DNA of 64,000 nucleotides, taken from Opisthocomus hoazin. Taxonomy: Eukaryota > Chordata > Aves > Opisthocomiformes > Opisthocomidae. This document shows, in pieces, positions 48,980 to 59,292 of the stretch. The notes under the pieces were generated by a model. The model saw only the letters and a list, made by a program, of their open reading frames with translations, ran no database searches and was not told the DNA's origin. The stretch covers positions 5,580,001 to 5,644,000 of the forward strand of contig NC_134440.1 in the NCBI RefSeq assembly GCF_030867145.1. The letters run 5' to 3'. Every line of letters begins with the position of its first letter. The first letter of the stretch is position 1. Position numbers and translations under genes: made by a program.

Positions 48980-50879
48980 GGGGATACGGGGCAGGGAGGA
49001 ATCTCGCCGCAGCCGCGGACCCAAGCGCGGCGGCGCGGTGGTTTCTGCCACGGTGTCCTGCCAGCTCTCGCTGCTGGGGCTGGCTCAGCCCCGGCTGGGC
49101 TTGGCCGATCCCCGCGAGGGCAAATAAAGATGCTGCTTTCCCTCCCCTTGGCTCCCCTCGCCTCCCACCCTGCCGCTCTCCGTTGCTCACTGGGGCACGA
49201 TGGAGGCAGATACGCGGCTGCAATATCAATCAGCATTCCAAAAAAAAAAAAAAAGGTGGTTTAAATGCAGCACGATTCACTGCGGCGTTCGCCCTGCCCG
49301 GCCAGCTCAGGGACACGGGGCTGGTGCCTGCAGCAAGGTCCGGGGGCACCCGGCCAAGCCCTCAACCCCCCCTCAGTTCTGAAAAAAAATCATTGAAACC
49401 ATCATATTTTAGGGACTTCTATTCCTCTTCCTAGCTAAAAATCAGCCAACACGTTTGAAAATCCTAGCTGGCTGGCCACAGGTGGTGTGGTCCCCAGCTG
49501 ATGGCTGCCAGCACGTGCCGGTCCCCAGCCCCGCAGCAAGGTGCGACCGCTTCGCCAAGGTCAGCAAGGCTGCGGCAACCCAAACACCTCTGTGAGCCGA
49601 TCCAGGCAGTCCTAAGCAGCAGCAAGAGCGGCTCTTTCTGAGAAGAGATGAGTAATTAGAGATAAAACGATGACAAAACGCTTCAGGAGCGTATCGCGCC
49701 GTGCATCAGCTGGAGCAGAGTGCGGCTCGTGGCACGACATGAAATAACGCCTTAACGGGGAGCAAGGTGGGAATAAAAACTGCAAAGAAAAAAATCCACT
49801 GATGCAGCCAGATCCCATTTGCTGATGGACAGAGAAAATAAAAGACATCACGGGAAACCCCACCAAACCCAGGACGCTTTCTGTAATCTTGCAGGAAAGC
49901 AGGGATAACTCCAGCCACAAAAAAAAGGACAAGCAAGACCCCCCCAGCGCGAGGCACCCATGGGTGCTGGTGTGCCGGCAGGCAGCAGCCTCGTCCACCA
50001 CCCACCACCATTTCTCCAGCCCAAGTTTCCCACTGACGCCAGAACCTGAGGTCTGAACGTTAATTTTTCCACCGTGACAAACTGCGTTCCCCCCGTCACC
50101 CCCCCCCCAAATAACCGCGCGATGCCAAAAAGGGGCGGTTTGTTGGAGGAACCGAATTACTGTGGCTTGTTTGAACAGTCCCGGTGCCTCGGGACACGGG
50201 GTTAAAAGCTTCAATTTTGGCAGCAAGACGGAGCCCAGGCCCCAGATGTGCTTTCCTCTGGGCCGGTTTCGACGCTGCTGGTATCTGTAAACCACCACGG
50301 GCGCGCTGGGTGCAAAATGTCCTTTTTTCCTAAGAAAGGAGAAGTCCTCGGTGGGATCTGGGAGGGACAACCACGACAGAAGCAGGAGGGCCAGAGGGCT
50401 GCCAGAAAAGCATCACCTCCTCCCACGCAGTGGCTCTGACCTCTTTCTCCCTCCCCATTTCGTAGGGTTTGCCTTCTTTGCGGATTTGGCCGGCGTTGCG
50501 GCACCCTCCGACCCCCCAGAACCCGGGGGTTGGGGGGGTGTCAATGTGCCACAGCATGCCTCAGTTTCCCCTTTGCAAAAATGCCCTGAGAGCATGATGG
50601 CCCCTGAAGAAGTCCACGTGTTCATTCCCCATTTTTCCAGGGCACGTGCATTTTTCCAGGGAGCAGAGCGGCCACCTCTGGCTTCTCCATGTGTCTCTGG
50701 TGGGCTGGTGTGGTCCCTTCAGCTCCCACCTTAAGAGCTCTGGTTCTCACCCGAGAAATGTGGGTCAGATCCTGCCCTAACCCAGCATCCCTGCAAGCAT
50801 GTTGAGCCAGAAACGAGCCATGGCAGGGACGGGATGGGGGAGTTACAGCCCCCAGGTGCCCTGCGAGGCACCTGCGAGC

Positions 50880-50987
50880 ACCCAACAGCATCCCGCAACA
50901 GCACACATCCACATCTCTCATCCACCTCCCTCGACGGTGTCCCTCATCCACATCCCTCAACAGCACACATCCACATCCCTCATCCAT
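50880..50987 (+). repeat. Tandem repeat, left part (CATCCCTCAACAGCACACAT unit)
   Basis: Diverged direct copies of CATCCCTCAACAGCACACAT and CCACATCCCTCATCC words. The array stops at the CR1 insertion at 50988 and resumes at about 51499. Confidence 0.75.
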
Positions 50988-51494
50988 GTCCAGTTCTGGG
51001 CTCCACAGTTCAAGAAAGATGAGGAGTTACTGGAGAGAGTCCAGCGGAGGGCTACGAGGATGGTGAGGGGACTGGAACATCTCTCCTACGAGGAGAGGCT
51101 GAGGGAGCTGGGCTTGGTCAGCCTGGAGAAGAGAAGGCTGAGAGGGGACCTTAGAAATGCCTCTAAATATCTGCAGGGTGGGTGTCAGGAGGACGGGGCC
51201 AGACTCTGTTCAGTGGTGCCCAGCAACAGGACAAGGGGCAACGGGCACAAACTGAAGCAGAGGAAGCTCCAGCTGAACCCGAGGAAGAACTTCTTCCCTC
51301 TGAGGGTGATGGAGCCCTGGCCCAGGCTGCCCAGGGAGCCTGTGGAGTCTCCTTCTCTGGAGATATTCCAGCCCCGCCTGGACGCGGTGCTGTGCAGCCT
51401 GCTCTGGGTGACCCTGCTTGGGCAGGGGGGTTGGACTGGGTGACCCACAGAGGGCCCTGCCAACCTCTACCATTCTGTGATTCTGTGATTCTGT
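50988..51494 (+). mobile_element. CR1 LINE, 5'-truncated, sense
   Basis: About 507 bases on the + strand. It starts at GTCCAGTTCTGGGCTCCACA and reads [20 protein letters not shown], then [20 protein letters not shown], then [20 protein letters not shown]. It ends in CATTCTGTGATTCTGTGATT and CTGT. It is close in sequence to the copy at 44709-45621, so it probably belongs to the same subfamily. It sits inside a tandem repeat, which it splits. Confidence 0.95.
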
Positions 51495-51498
51495 CCCT

Positions 51499-51612
51499 TG
51501 ACAGCATCCCTCATCTCCATCCCTCAACAGCACACATCCATGCCCTTCAACAGCATCCCTCAACAACAGCATCATCCACATCCCTCATCCACGCCCCTCA
51601 ACAGCAGCCAGA
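51499..51612 (+). repeat. Tandem repeat, right part
   Basis: Continuation of the CATCCCTCAACAGCACACAT array after the CR1 insertion, with about four to five diverged units ending near CAACAGCAGCC. Confidence 0.75.
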
Positions 51613-54494
51613 CCAAGCAGCGCAGGTGACGCCGATGCCACCTCCAGCTCAGCAACGGGAAATCCCCCCTTATCTTCACTCCCCTTTTCCCTGCATTTCA
51701 TTCCTTTTGGCGCAGAAGGAGCTGGCTTGTCAAGGCGCCCGCCGGGGATTACAGTGCTTTGTTAAGGGCAGAGAGACCTGAGAGAGGTTTGCAAATCCAA
51801 TTTGCACTAAACCCTTCCAGTGGGTTTTGGACGCTGCACAGACTAATATCCCATTAGCATTTACTGTCCGACTCCAGCAGCGACTGCCGACATATTGAAC
51901 CACTTAGCACTGCTCCAGAGCGAGCAAATGAGAAATTCCTCCCGCGACAGCAACAGCAGTTGACTGGGAACAGAGATTTTGGGTGGAGGAAGTTCAGAAC
52001 TGGGACATGTTTGGGATAAAGAGGGCTGAGGATGACAGCAATAGCTGGAGGGTCTCCAAGAGGCAGCGGGTCACGGTCTTCTGGACCTCTGCACGCAGGG
52101 ATGCCGATACGGTGGCAGAGCATCCCGCTGACACAGACGGTCAGGTCCCCCAAGCTCTCCCATCAATGTGGGGAAAACCTGCTGAAGATGCCTCCAGGGA
52201 CCAGAGGCTTTGGGCGTGGAAGAGCCACGCAGCTTCCAAAAAAAGAGCAAAATGTTGCCTTCTGAGCCCTCTGCTCACAGCCAGGATGTCGGTGTGTGGA
52301 AGAGCTGCGGCAGCACTGCCATTCCCCACCCGGCTGCCATCTCCCGCGACTCCAGTTCGGATCCAGTCGAGCTCGTGGATAAGAGATCGGAACATTTTCC
52401 GTGCCCCAGCTGACGGCATGGTGCGGTCTGCACTGCTGTATTATTATATTATTGTATTATTATCTGCAACCCAAGCGCGGCTGCCCAAATCCTGCCCGTG
52501 CTCCCGCGGAGGAGCCGACACCGGCAGCGAGGGGAGGGCAGGACCGCAGGGTGACGCGGGTAGGGACCGTCTGCCCCTTTTCTGCCAGTTTTCCACCTTT
52601 CCCAGCCCAGAGGTTGCCGCGGGACCCGCCGCCGCTGCTCGCAGCAACAGGAAATTAAAGAAAGCGCAGCTGGAAGACAACGGCGTGGCTGGAGGAAGAG
52701 CTCCAGCGAGAAGACGGATTGCTGCGCATCTCCTCTCGCTGCCTGCGGGAGCGGAGCCAGCAGCCACAGCCAAGCCCTGCGTCCTGCTGTCACCCGTCCC
52801 AGTGGACAGCCCCGGGCTGGTGTGCCGATGCCACCTCTCCCCATCGCCCATGGCTGGTGTAGCCCGTCCCACCGCAGCTCCCGTGCCAGCATTTGGGGAC
52901 GGAAAAGATCAGTTGTCCTCAGACCTGCTCTTGGAGACAGACCCGGGGGCCAGAGCCCCTCTCCTCCCCGTCGGTCCTCTGCCGGGGAGATCCTACTGCA
53001 AGCGATGCTTTGCCAGGGCACAGCCAGACATCACCGTTGTCACTTCACGCCCACGTGTCCTCCCTCTGCCCGTGGCTCAGAGGGCTTGTGCCACCCAAAT
53101 CCTCGCTGGGTCCTTTCCCCCCTCCCCAAATTTGGGGCCCTAAACAGGCGCATCCCTCCCGCCCGGGGTTCAGGGCATAGGACGGTGTCACCGGCACCCA
53201 GCCCGGCTCGGCATCGCTGCCAGCAGCCGCCTCCCGCGTCCTCCTGCCACGTGTGGTGGCTCTGCTGCTGGCACTGTCCCTCCCAGATGGCTCCGCGGAG
53301 CTGCTAAACCTCAAAAATGTGCTCTTAATAAGCCAGCACCACTTAACGAAGACAGCAGCTGCCCTATTAAATCAGAGGCGAGCCTTTCCTCGGGGACACC
53401 CTGGCAGGACGGGACTGGTGTCCCCGGGTGGGAAGCGGCACCTGCTCGACGGGGTGAAGATGTTTTGGTTTGTACCCAAGGTTTTGGCCAGCTTTGGTCC
53501 CCTGTGTTGCACAAGGGCACAGCATTCCTGCCTGTCACGGGGAAGGCAGCAGAGAGGGAAAACTCCACGGAAAAGCCAAAAGGCCGCTCCAGCACCTTGC
53601 TGGGACCATCCCCTGCCCACCCCTCCCAGCACGGCTCTGCTGGCTGCAGCCCAGAGCTGCTCAGGGACCATGACAGTGGGATGGACCCCAGGGGATTCGG
53701 GATTTGGGCTTGCAGCCCTGTGGTCAGTGGCACAGGGACAAGCTGACCCTGCTCTGCTCCGGGAGTGCAGCACGAGGCTGCCCGGGGCAGCGGGACCGGG
53801 GGCTCTGCCCTGTTTTATGGTGCCAGGAGGTCCTCGGCCACCAACCACCCTCACCAAGCCCAGCAGCCCCGGTGTTTTACAGGGGAGGGTGAGGGAGCAA
53901 CAACAGCCGGCAATAAACACACCCCGTGCTCCCAGCCAAAACCGACACCGTTAAAGACAAAAAAGCCCTCGCAAGCCGCACGGAAGCCCGCGGCCTGGTC
54001 AGCGATGTGAGCGCTCAGTGCTTTTGCAAACAGCTCTGCCATCACAAGCGAGACCCAAAGACGGCAGAGACGGAGAAAAGGCAGTTCCCACCCCTGGGCC
54101 TTGATAAAAACGCATTTGTTGCTGCCTGGCTTTCTCTTGAGCCTGGCGACAAGAAGGGTGGTGGGCATCGCCCAGGAGAGCTCAGGGATGGGATTTATCG
54201 CCCTGCCCCAAGCGCCATGCAGCCAGGTCCCTACACCGCAAAAAAACCTGCTGAAACAGAGAAAAATGCAACTCCTGCCTTGGATTAGTGCAGCCTGGGA
54301 GTGATGCTAAAGGAGGAACTTCCCCTCCCGGGACAACTCCCGCTGTGCCGGGGCTGCGTGGGGACGCCGGCCCCTCGAAGCGCTGCCTTCCCCCAGCGAG
54401 GGCTGGGCAGGGCTGCCCTGCCTCCCCCCGGCAGCCACCAGCCATCCCCTTCTGCACTCCCTTTGGACAAAGTTCAAAGGAAACCTTTTCCGCT
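51613..54494. other. Probable NRTN intron 1, continued
   Basis: GC-rich unique DNA with a short (TAT)n microsatellite at about 52437-52463. No exon is recognised. The 386-codon + strand open frame at 51983-53143 is compositionally driven and has no domain. Confidence 0.45.
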
Positions 54495-54513
54495 GGGGGG
54501 GGGGGGGGGGGGG
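54495..54513 (+). repeat. Poly-G tract (19 G)
   Basis: Nineteen consecutive G. It can form G-quadruplexes and its length is likely unreliable in assembly. Confidence 0.85.
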
Positions 54514-54943
54514 AAGAAATATGGTTCCATCAAAATCAAAACTCTTCCCAAAAACCAGTGCTGATGCGACTGACATTTCTTATTAGGGGACTGACACGCT
54601 GGCGACACGGCCTTTGAACAGCTGCGGAAGGAAATGCTTTTTTGTCGTCGTTCGAGAACAACGCGGTGGCAAATAGATTGTTTCAATTTAGCTCTTTGGA
54701 TGTTGAGTTACAAAGTGAGCCCGTTTCGGGTTTCGTGATGAAGAAGCAATGGGAACAAAACGGCTTGCGGCATTTCCCTTCCCAGGGTGACCGCAGAGGG
54801 GGTTGCTTCAGTCCTGGGCTCTCGGGATGCTCCTTCACATGAGAGCATCTCTGCACCACACCCGGTACAACCAGGAGGGAGCAAGCTTGGGTTTCTCTTC
54901 CTCTCCTCCAAGTTTAATGAGGAAAGACCACTCCAAACTGGTC

Positions 54944-55000
54944 AAATCATAGAAAAACCTACGTTGGGTGGGATTTCTCCAGTCCAACCAGCTAATCGTG
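54944..55000 (-). mobile_element. Possible short CR1 remnant
   Basis: The words ATCATAGAAAAACCTACGTT, GGGTGGGATTTCTCC and AGTCCAACCAGCTAA line up with the start of an antisense CR1 tail. Only about 55 bases align and with many differences. Confidence 0.35.
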
Positions 55001-57200
55001 GAGCTGGAGCTGATGGCTCACCCTGACGGAGGGACTGGTCTGCCCCACAGATGCATCGCTGAGGGACACCAAGTGATCCGTGGCACGGCGGGAGTGGACG
55101 GGCCGGCTGGTACCTGGGTCCTCAGCCCCTCCCCACGCACACCGAGCCCTGGGAGACGCTGGAGCGGGACCACGTGCTGCTGCCCCGGTCGGGCTCAGCG
55201 AGGGTCCTGGAAGCAGGATTGTGCACATGTGCTTTAGCTTAGACCAGCAATGAAATTGCCTGTGGCACCAGGGGGGAAAAAAAATATACCCACACCAGTA
55301 AAACACACACCAGTTTGGAGCTGCGTGGGGCCCCTGGAGCCCCCCTCCCCGCAGCATCTCCCTCTGGGCCAAGGCGCAGCCCCGCTGGGTGCCACGAGAT
55401 GCTCCACAGGAAGGGGCTCACATCCGAAGGCAGCTGTCGGCTCTTTGCGACCCCCCCCAAGCCCATCCCTGCGTGGGCACGGTGGCTCAGCACGTCACAG
55501 GATGAGGCCCTCCGCCATGGGAAGCTGCCTGCCCGGCGTGCGGGATGCCACCGCACCAGGCACCCGCGTGGCACGTGGCGCTGGGGACAGCCAGGGCGAC
55601 GCCTGCTCTGGCCACGCGACCGGCTGGGCTGCGTTCAGGGCCACCAGAGGCACCTTGACCTCAAAAAGTGGACATTGCAGATCTTAGATCCTCCCTTGCA
55701 GTCCCCGAAGGTGGAAATCAACCTTAAAAGCACACCCTGGAGCCCCCAGGTCTGGCACGGCCGTCGGAGAGCGGCCCAACGGCAGCCCCTGGCAGGGTGT
55801 TTCAGCGGGAGAGCGGGGAGACGGCCGAGACGAGAGCTGCGATTCAGTCCTGCACCGTGGGAGGGCACCCAGTGAGCCACAGCCAGGCCGGCTCCAGCAC
55901 CCAGCAGCACCCATGGGTGCCCACCTCCCAGGGAGAAGGGACACCGGAGCAGTGCCAGGAGCTGCACATCCCTCCCCGGCTGTCACAGCAGACTGGACAA
56001 GCTCCTCTTACAGCCCAGGGGCTGGATGACACCAGGCCTGGAAGGTGCTGGGCTCTCCCCTTGCCATCTCAAACCCCACGGCCGTGCAGCCTGGGAGGAG
56101 CCTGGCCCCGGTGCCGCATCCTGCTCCGGAGCAGCTGCAACGGCGCACAACAGGACTGCATCCCCGGGGTGCCCGCGGCCGGCATCGGGATGCGCTGCAC
56201 CTCCTTGCTGCAGGCGAGGCACGAGCTGGACCAGCACTGCGCAAACACTTGGAGATGCAGCACTATTTAAAAACCCGAGATGCAGAAACGCAGGAAAGTC
56301 TCGTTTCCCCCCTCCCCGGCCACCCAGCCCAGGTCTGGAGCTGCTGGGGACGGAGGCGCGGGATGAGCCCACAGCCTGTGCTGGGCAGGCGCGGTGGCAC
56401 CGAGGATGCTGGGACCAGGGCACTGCCGCAGCCCAGCGCAAACCTCGGGTGCAGCTTCGCTAGCTCTGCTCCGCAGCCCGGAGTCAGCGCCGCAGCAGGC
56501 AGGTTTGGGTCCGAACCAGAGGCCCGGTTAAACCCAGCAGCTAAAAACCCAACACCAAGTGCTCAAGCCTCCTAAAATCTTGCAGAGAGCCCCCCTTTCC
56601 CTCCTTGACTCCCCTGCCCGGTGCCATGCAGCAACCCAAGCACTTCTGCCATTAAATCTGGCAGTGCCCACGAACCCGGGAGCCTGAATTTGGGATCCAG
56701 AGATGACCCCGGCTTCAGACCTGGGACCTCAGCACACATCCGCGACCCACGCGCTGCTTCCGACAGCCATCGGTCCCTTCTCACATGCCCCCAGCCCAGC
56801 ACCGAATTGTGGATTGGCTCCCGAAGCGACGATAGGATTTAAATCAGTGCTGGCTACAAGCTACCATATATGTGCAATAAAGACATCCCGAGGTCTGGGC
56901 TGTGTTTTTTTTTAAAGCCTTCGTAGAGACCGCAGCAAGAGTGGGAAATTCCCTTCCCTCGACGCCGCGGCGAAATTCGCCTCGCAGCCCTGCGCAGCCC
57001 TGGACACGGTTACCACAGCTCGGCGGCGGCCGAAAGCTGGCGGCTGGAGCCGGGAGAAGGTGACGGGGTTGCAGATGCCGACAGAGCCCGGCCGTAGATC
57101 CTTCCGTTTCTTAAACTAATATTTAGACAGGACGCATTTCCACCCCCCCAGCCCCCCCGGTGAACAAAACTGCACCCTGAGCCGTCCCTCGCCGTGTTTG
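55001..57200. other. Unique GC-rich DNA, nothing recognised
   Basis: No exon, RNA gene or repeat is recognised between the possible CR1 remnant and the CpG island. Confidence 0.45.
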
Positions 57201-57556
57201 TGTTTCTGCGTGGCGGGACGCTCTCCAACTATGAAGCAAACTCCTCCGGCAGCCGCAACGGCCGCCCCGACCCCGAGCGGGAGGTGGGTGGCCGGGGGCC
57301 CGATCCCGGCTCCTGCCCCGCTCCTCGCATCCCCCCAGGGAGCCGGTTCTGCCCCGAGTGACAGCACCCGAGCCCCCCCACCACCTCGAGCCCCCCGACG
57401 GGACGCACAGCCCGGGCCGGGGGGGATAAAGAGCCGCGAAGGCCGGGGCCGGGACCCCCCCCGGGGAAGGGGGCCCCACCGAGCCCCCCCCCCCCTCCGC
57501 CAGGCGGGGGCAGGGTCCGTCCCGGGGGCGGGCAGGTGCCGGGGGTCGGGGCTTAC

Positions 57557-57620
57557 CTGGAGGCCGGGCCGGTGCGCGGAGCTCAGCGGCGGCTCCGTGC
57601 AGGGGCCGGGACAGGCGTGG
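57557..57620 (-). other. Proposed NRTN 5' untranslated exon (3' part)
   Basis: The sequence immediately upstream of the - strand donor is GC-rich and has no ATG within at least 60 bases of the donor. Its 5' limit is unknown. It is inferred from the donor, the CpG island and the need for an exon upstream of the acceptor at 40479. Confidence 0.35.
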
Positions 57621-57640
57621 GGCCGGGGGCCGCCATGGGC

Positions 57641-57665
57641 TCGGCTCGGCTCGGCTCGGCTCGGC
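57641..57665 (+). repeat. TCGGC pentamer repeat
   Basis: Five consecutive TCGGC units in the CpG island, followed by a GCGCGGC-rich stretch. Confidence 0.85.
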
Positions 57666-57979
57666 GCGGCTGGAGCGCGGCGCGGCGCGGCGCGGCGGGG
57701 GGGGGGGGGGGGCTCGGCCCCCGCCTCCTCCCCGCGGCGGGGGGCGGGTTTGGAGCCGGCCGGTCCCCGGTTCCCCCGCCTCCGCCCGGTCCCGAGCCGG
57801 GCTGCGCTCCGGGGCTGCCGCCGGGGCCGGTCCAGACCCTACCGGGGCCGGGGCCGCTGCCGCCCCGCAGCCAGGCGCTCCCGCCGCTCCCCCGGAGCAG
57901 GCAGCGGGCGGCTCCCGCAGCCCAGCCCGTGGGGCTGCCCGGCCCCGCCCCGCCCCGCCCCGCCGCAGCCGGACCCCCG

Positions 57980-58580
57980 GGGCTGCCCCGCATCCCGGTC
58001 CTGCATCCCCGGTCCTGCCCCCCCAGTCTCCTGCCCCGGAATCCCGCGGTCCTGCCCCCCATCCCGGTCCTGCCCCCCCAGGCCCCTGCCCAGGATCCCC
58101 GGTCCTGCACCCAGCATCGCCCAGCTCCCCCAGCCCCCTGTCCCCGAGACCCCCAGTGCTGCCCTGGATCCTGGGTCCTGCACACCCCATCGCCCAGCTC
58201 CCCCAGTCCCCTGCCCCCAGACCGCCCGGTCCTGCCCTACATCCCCGGTGCTGCCCCCTGCATCACCCCGCTTCCCCAGTCCCCTGTCCCCAGATCCTCC
58301 AGTCCTGCTCCGCATCCCCGGTCTTGTGCCCCCAGCCCCCTGCCCCCGAGCCCCCCAGTGCTGCCCCAGACCCTTGGTCCTGCCCCCAGCATTGCCCCGC
58401 TCCCCCAGTCCCCTGCCCCTCAGCCCCCGAGCCCCCCAGTGCTGCCCTGGATCCAGGGTCCTGACCCCAGCATCGCCCCGCTCCCCCAGTCCCCTGTCCC
58501 AGATCCCTGGTCCTGCCCCCCACATCGCTCCCCTGCCCCAGCTCCCTGACCCCGGCCCCCCTGGTGCTGCCCCTGGCCCC
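57980..58580. repeat. GC-rich minisatellite flanking CpG island
   Basis: About 600 bases of imperfect tandem repeats made from recurring blocks such as CATCGCCCCGCTCCCCCAGT, CCCCTGCCCC, GAGCCCCCCAGTGCTGCCC and ATCCCGGTCCTGCCCC. The blocks recur at about 95-105 bp, with a nested shorter period. The + strand is C-rich and the - strand G-rich (quadruplex-prone). Long open frames on both strands here come from the repeat and not from a gene. Confidence 0.8.
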
Positions 58581-58959
58581 AGTTTCCAAGCCCCATCCCG
58601 GGGGGGCTGTGCCAGCCAGGGACCCTGACCCGCTGGGGGGGCACCGACCACGCAGGGCCCACCGCGGGCAGCCACCAGCCCCGTCCCGGTGCCCAAATCT
58701 CCCCTCTCTGCGGTGTCCCGTGTCCCCGGCCGCAGGATGTGTCCCTGCCGTGTTAATTGAAGGCATCGTTTAATTTACCTCTCCAGCTGGTCTCGGCAGG
58801 GGCACGCTGGGCCTGCGGCCAGCTTTGCGGCACGGTAATCTCTTGTTTTTCAGGGGGGCTGTTCCCATACGGGGTTTGCAGACCGAGGACACGATGAGAG
58901 CACGGCAGGATCACCGCTCAGGCATGGGACAGGCTGGATGGAGATCGATTTGTGAAGCG

Positions 58960-59102
58960 GTTGAGCCACCATCCCTGGAGGTGCTCAAAAAACGTGTAGA
59001 TATCGCACTTCGGGTCATGGTTTAGCAGGCATGGTGGTGTTGGGGTGACGGTTGGACTCGATCATCTTAGAGGTCTTTCCCAACCTTAAGGATTCTCTGA
59101 TT
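58960..59102 (+). mobile_element. CR1 LINE 3' end, sense
   Basis: The + strand CR1 tail contains CCTGGAGGTGCTCAAAAAAC, GACGGTTGGACTCGATCATC and TTAGAGGTCTTTCCCAACCT, ending GGATTCTCTGATTA. It belongs to a different subfamily from its antisense neighbour, judged by the CTCGATCATCTTAGAGGTC words. Confidence 0.88.
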
Positions 59103-59292
59103 ACAGAATCACAGAATGTTTGGGGTTGGCAGGGACCTCTGGGGTCACCCAGCCCAACTCCCTGCCCAAGCAGGGTCACCCAGAGCAGGCTGCACAGCAC
59201 CGCGTCCAGGCGGGGCTTGAATATCTCCAGAGAAGGAGACTCCACAGCCTCCCTGGGCAGCCTGGGCCAGGGCTCCGTCACCCTCAAAGACA
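59103..59292 (-). mobile_element. CR1 LINE 3' end, antisense
   Basis: The - strand tail starts with CAGAATCACAGAATGTTTGG and then follows the same 3' region as the copy at 44709 (GGGTCACCCAGAGCAGGCTG, CTCCAGAGAAGGAGACTCCA). It abuts the sense CR1 end directly, making a tail-to-tail pair. Confidence 0.92.

Larger units (their letters stand above)
45622..50880. other. Probable NRTN intron 1, middle part
   Basis: GC-rich unique DNA with no recognised exon. It includes a C run (47842-47859), an A run (about 49239-49254), an AT-richer patch at 46400-46500 and the palindromic homeodomain-type site at 48968. A fragment near 45895-45940 resembles the CR1 words CCAAGGCTTGATTACCCTCA but is too short to call. 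Confidence 0.45.
57200..57960. promoter_or_regulatory. CpG island, probable NRTN promoter/first exon
   Basis: Extremely GC- and CpG-dense block with a (TCGGC)n run at 57641-57665 and a G run at 57697-57712. On the - strand GGCCTCCAG then GTAAGC forms a consensus splice donor (GT at 57555-57556). This would end an untranslated exon whose next acceptor could be the one at 40479. Such a long first intron in front of the NRTN coding exons is plausible for this gene. The island may also serve a + strand transcript. Confidence 0.5.

Noticed and set aside
51983-53143. 386-codon + strand open frame
   Set aside because: Compositionally driven, with overlapping - strand frames and no domain or conserved motif seen.
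57123-58696. Long open frames on both strands (up to 476 codons) in the CpG island
   Set aside because: They overlap on opposite strands, are proline/glycine/alanine-rich, and follow the GC-rich repeat. No domain is visible.
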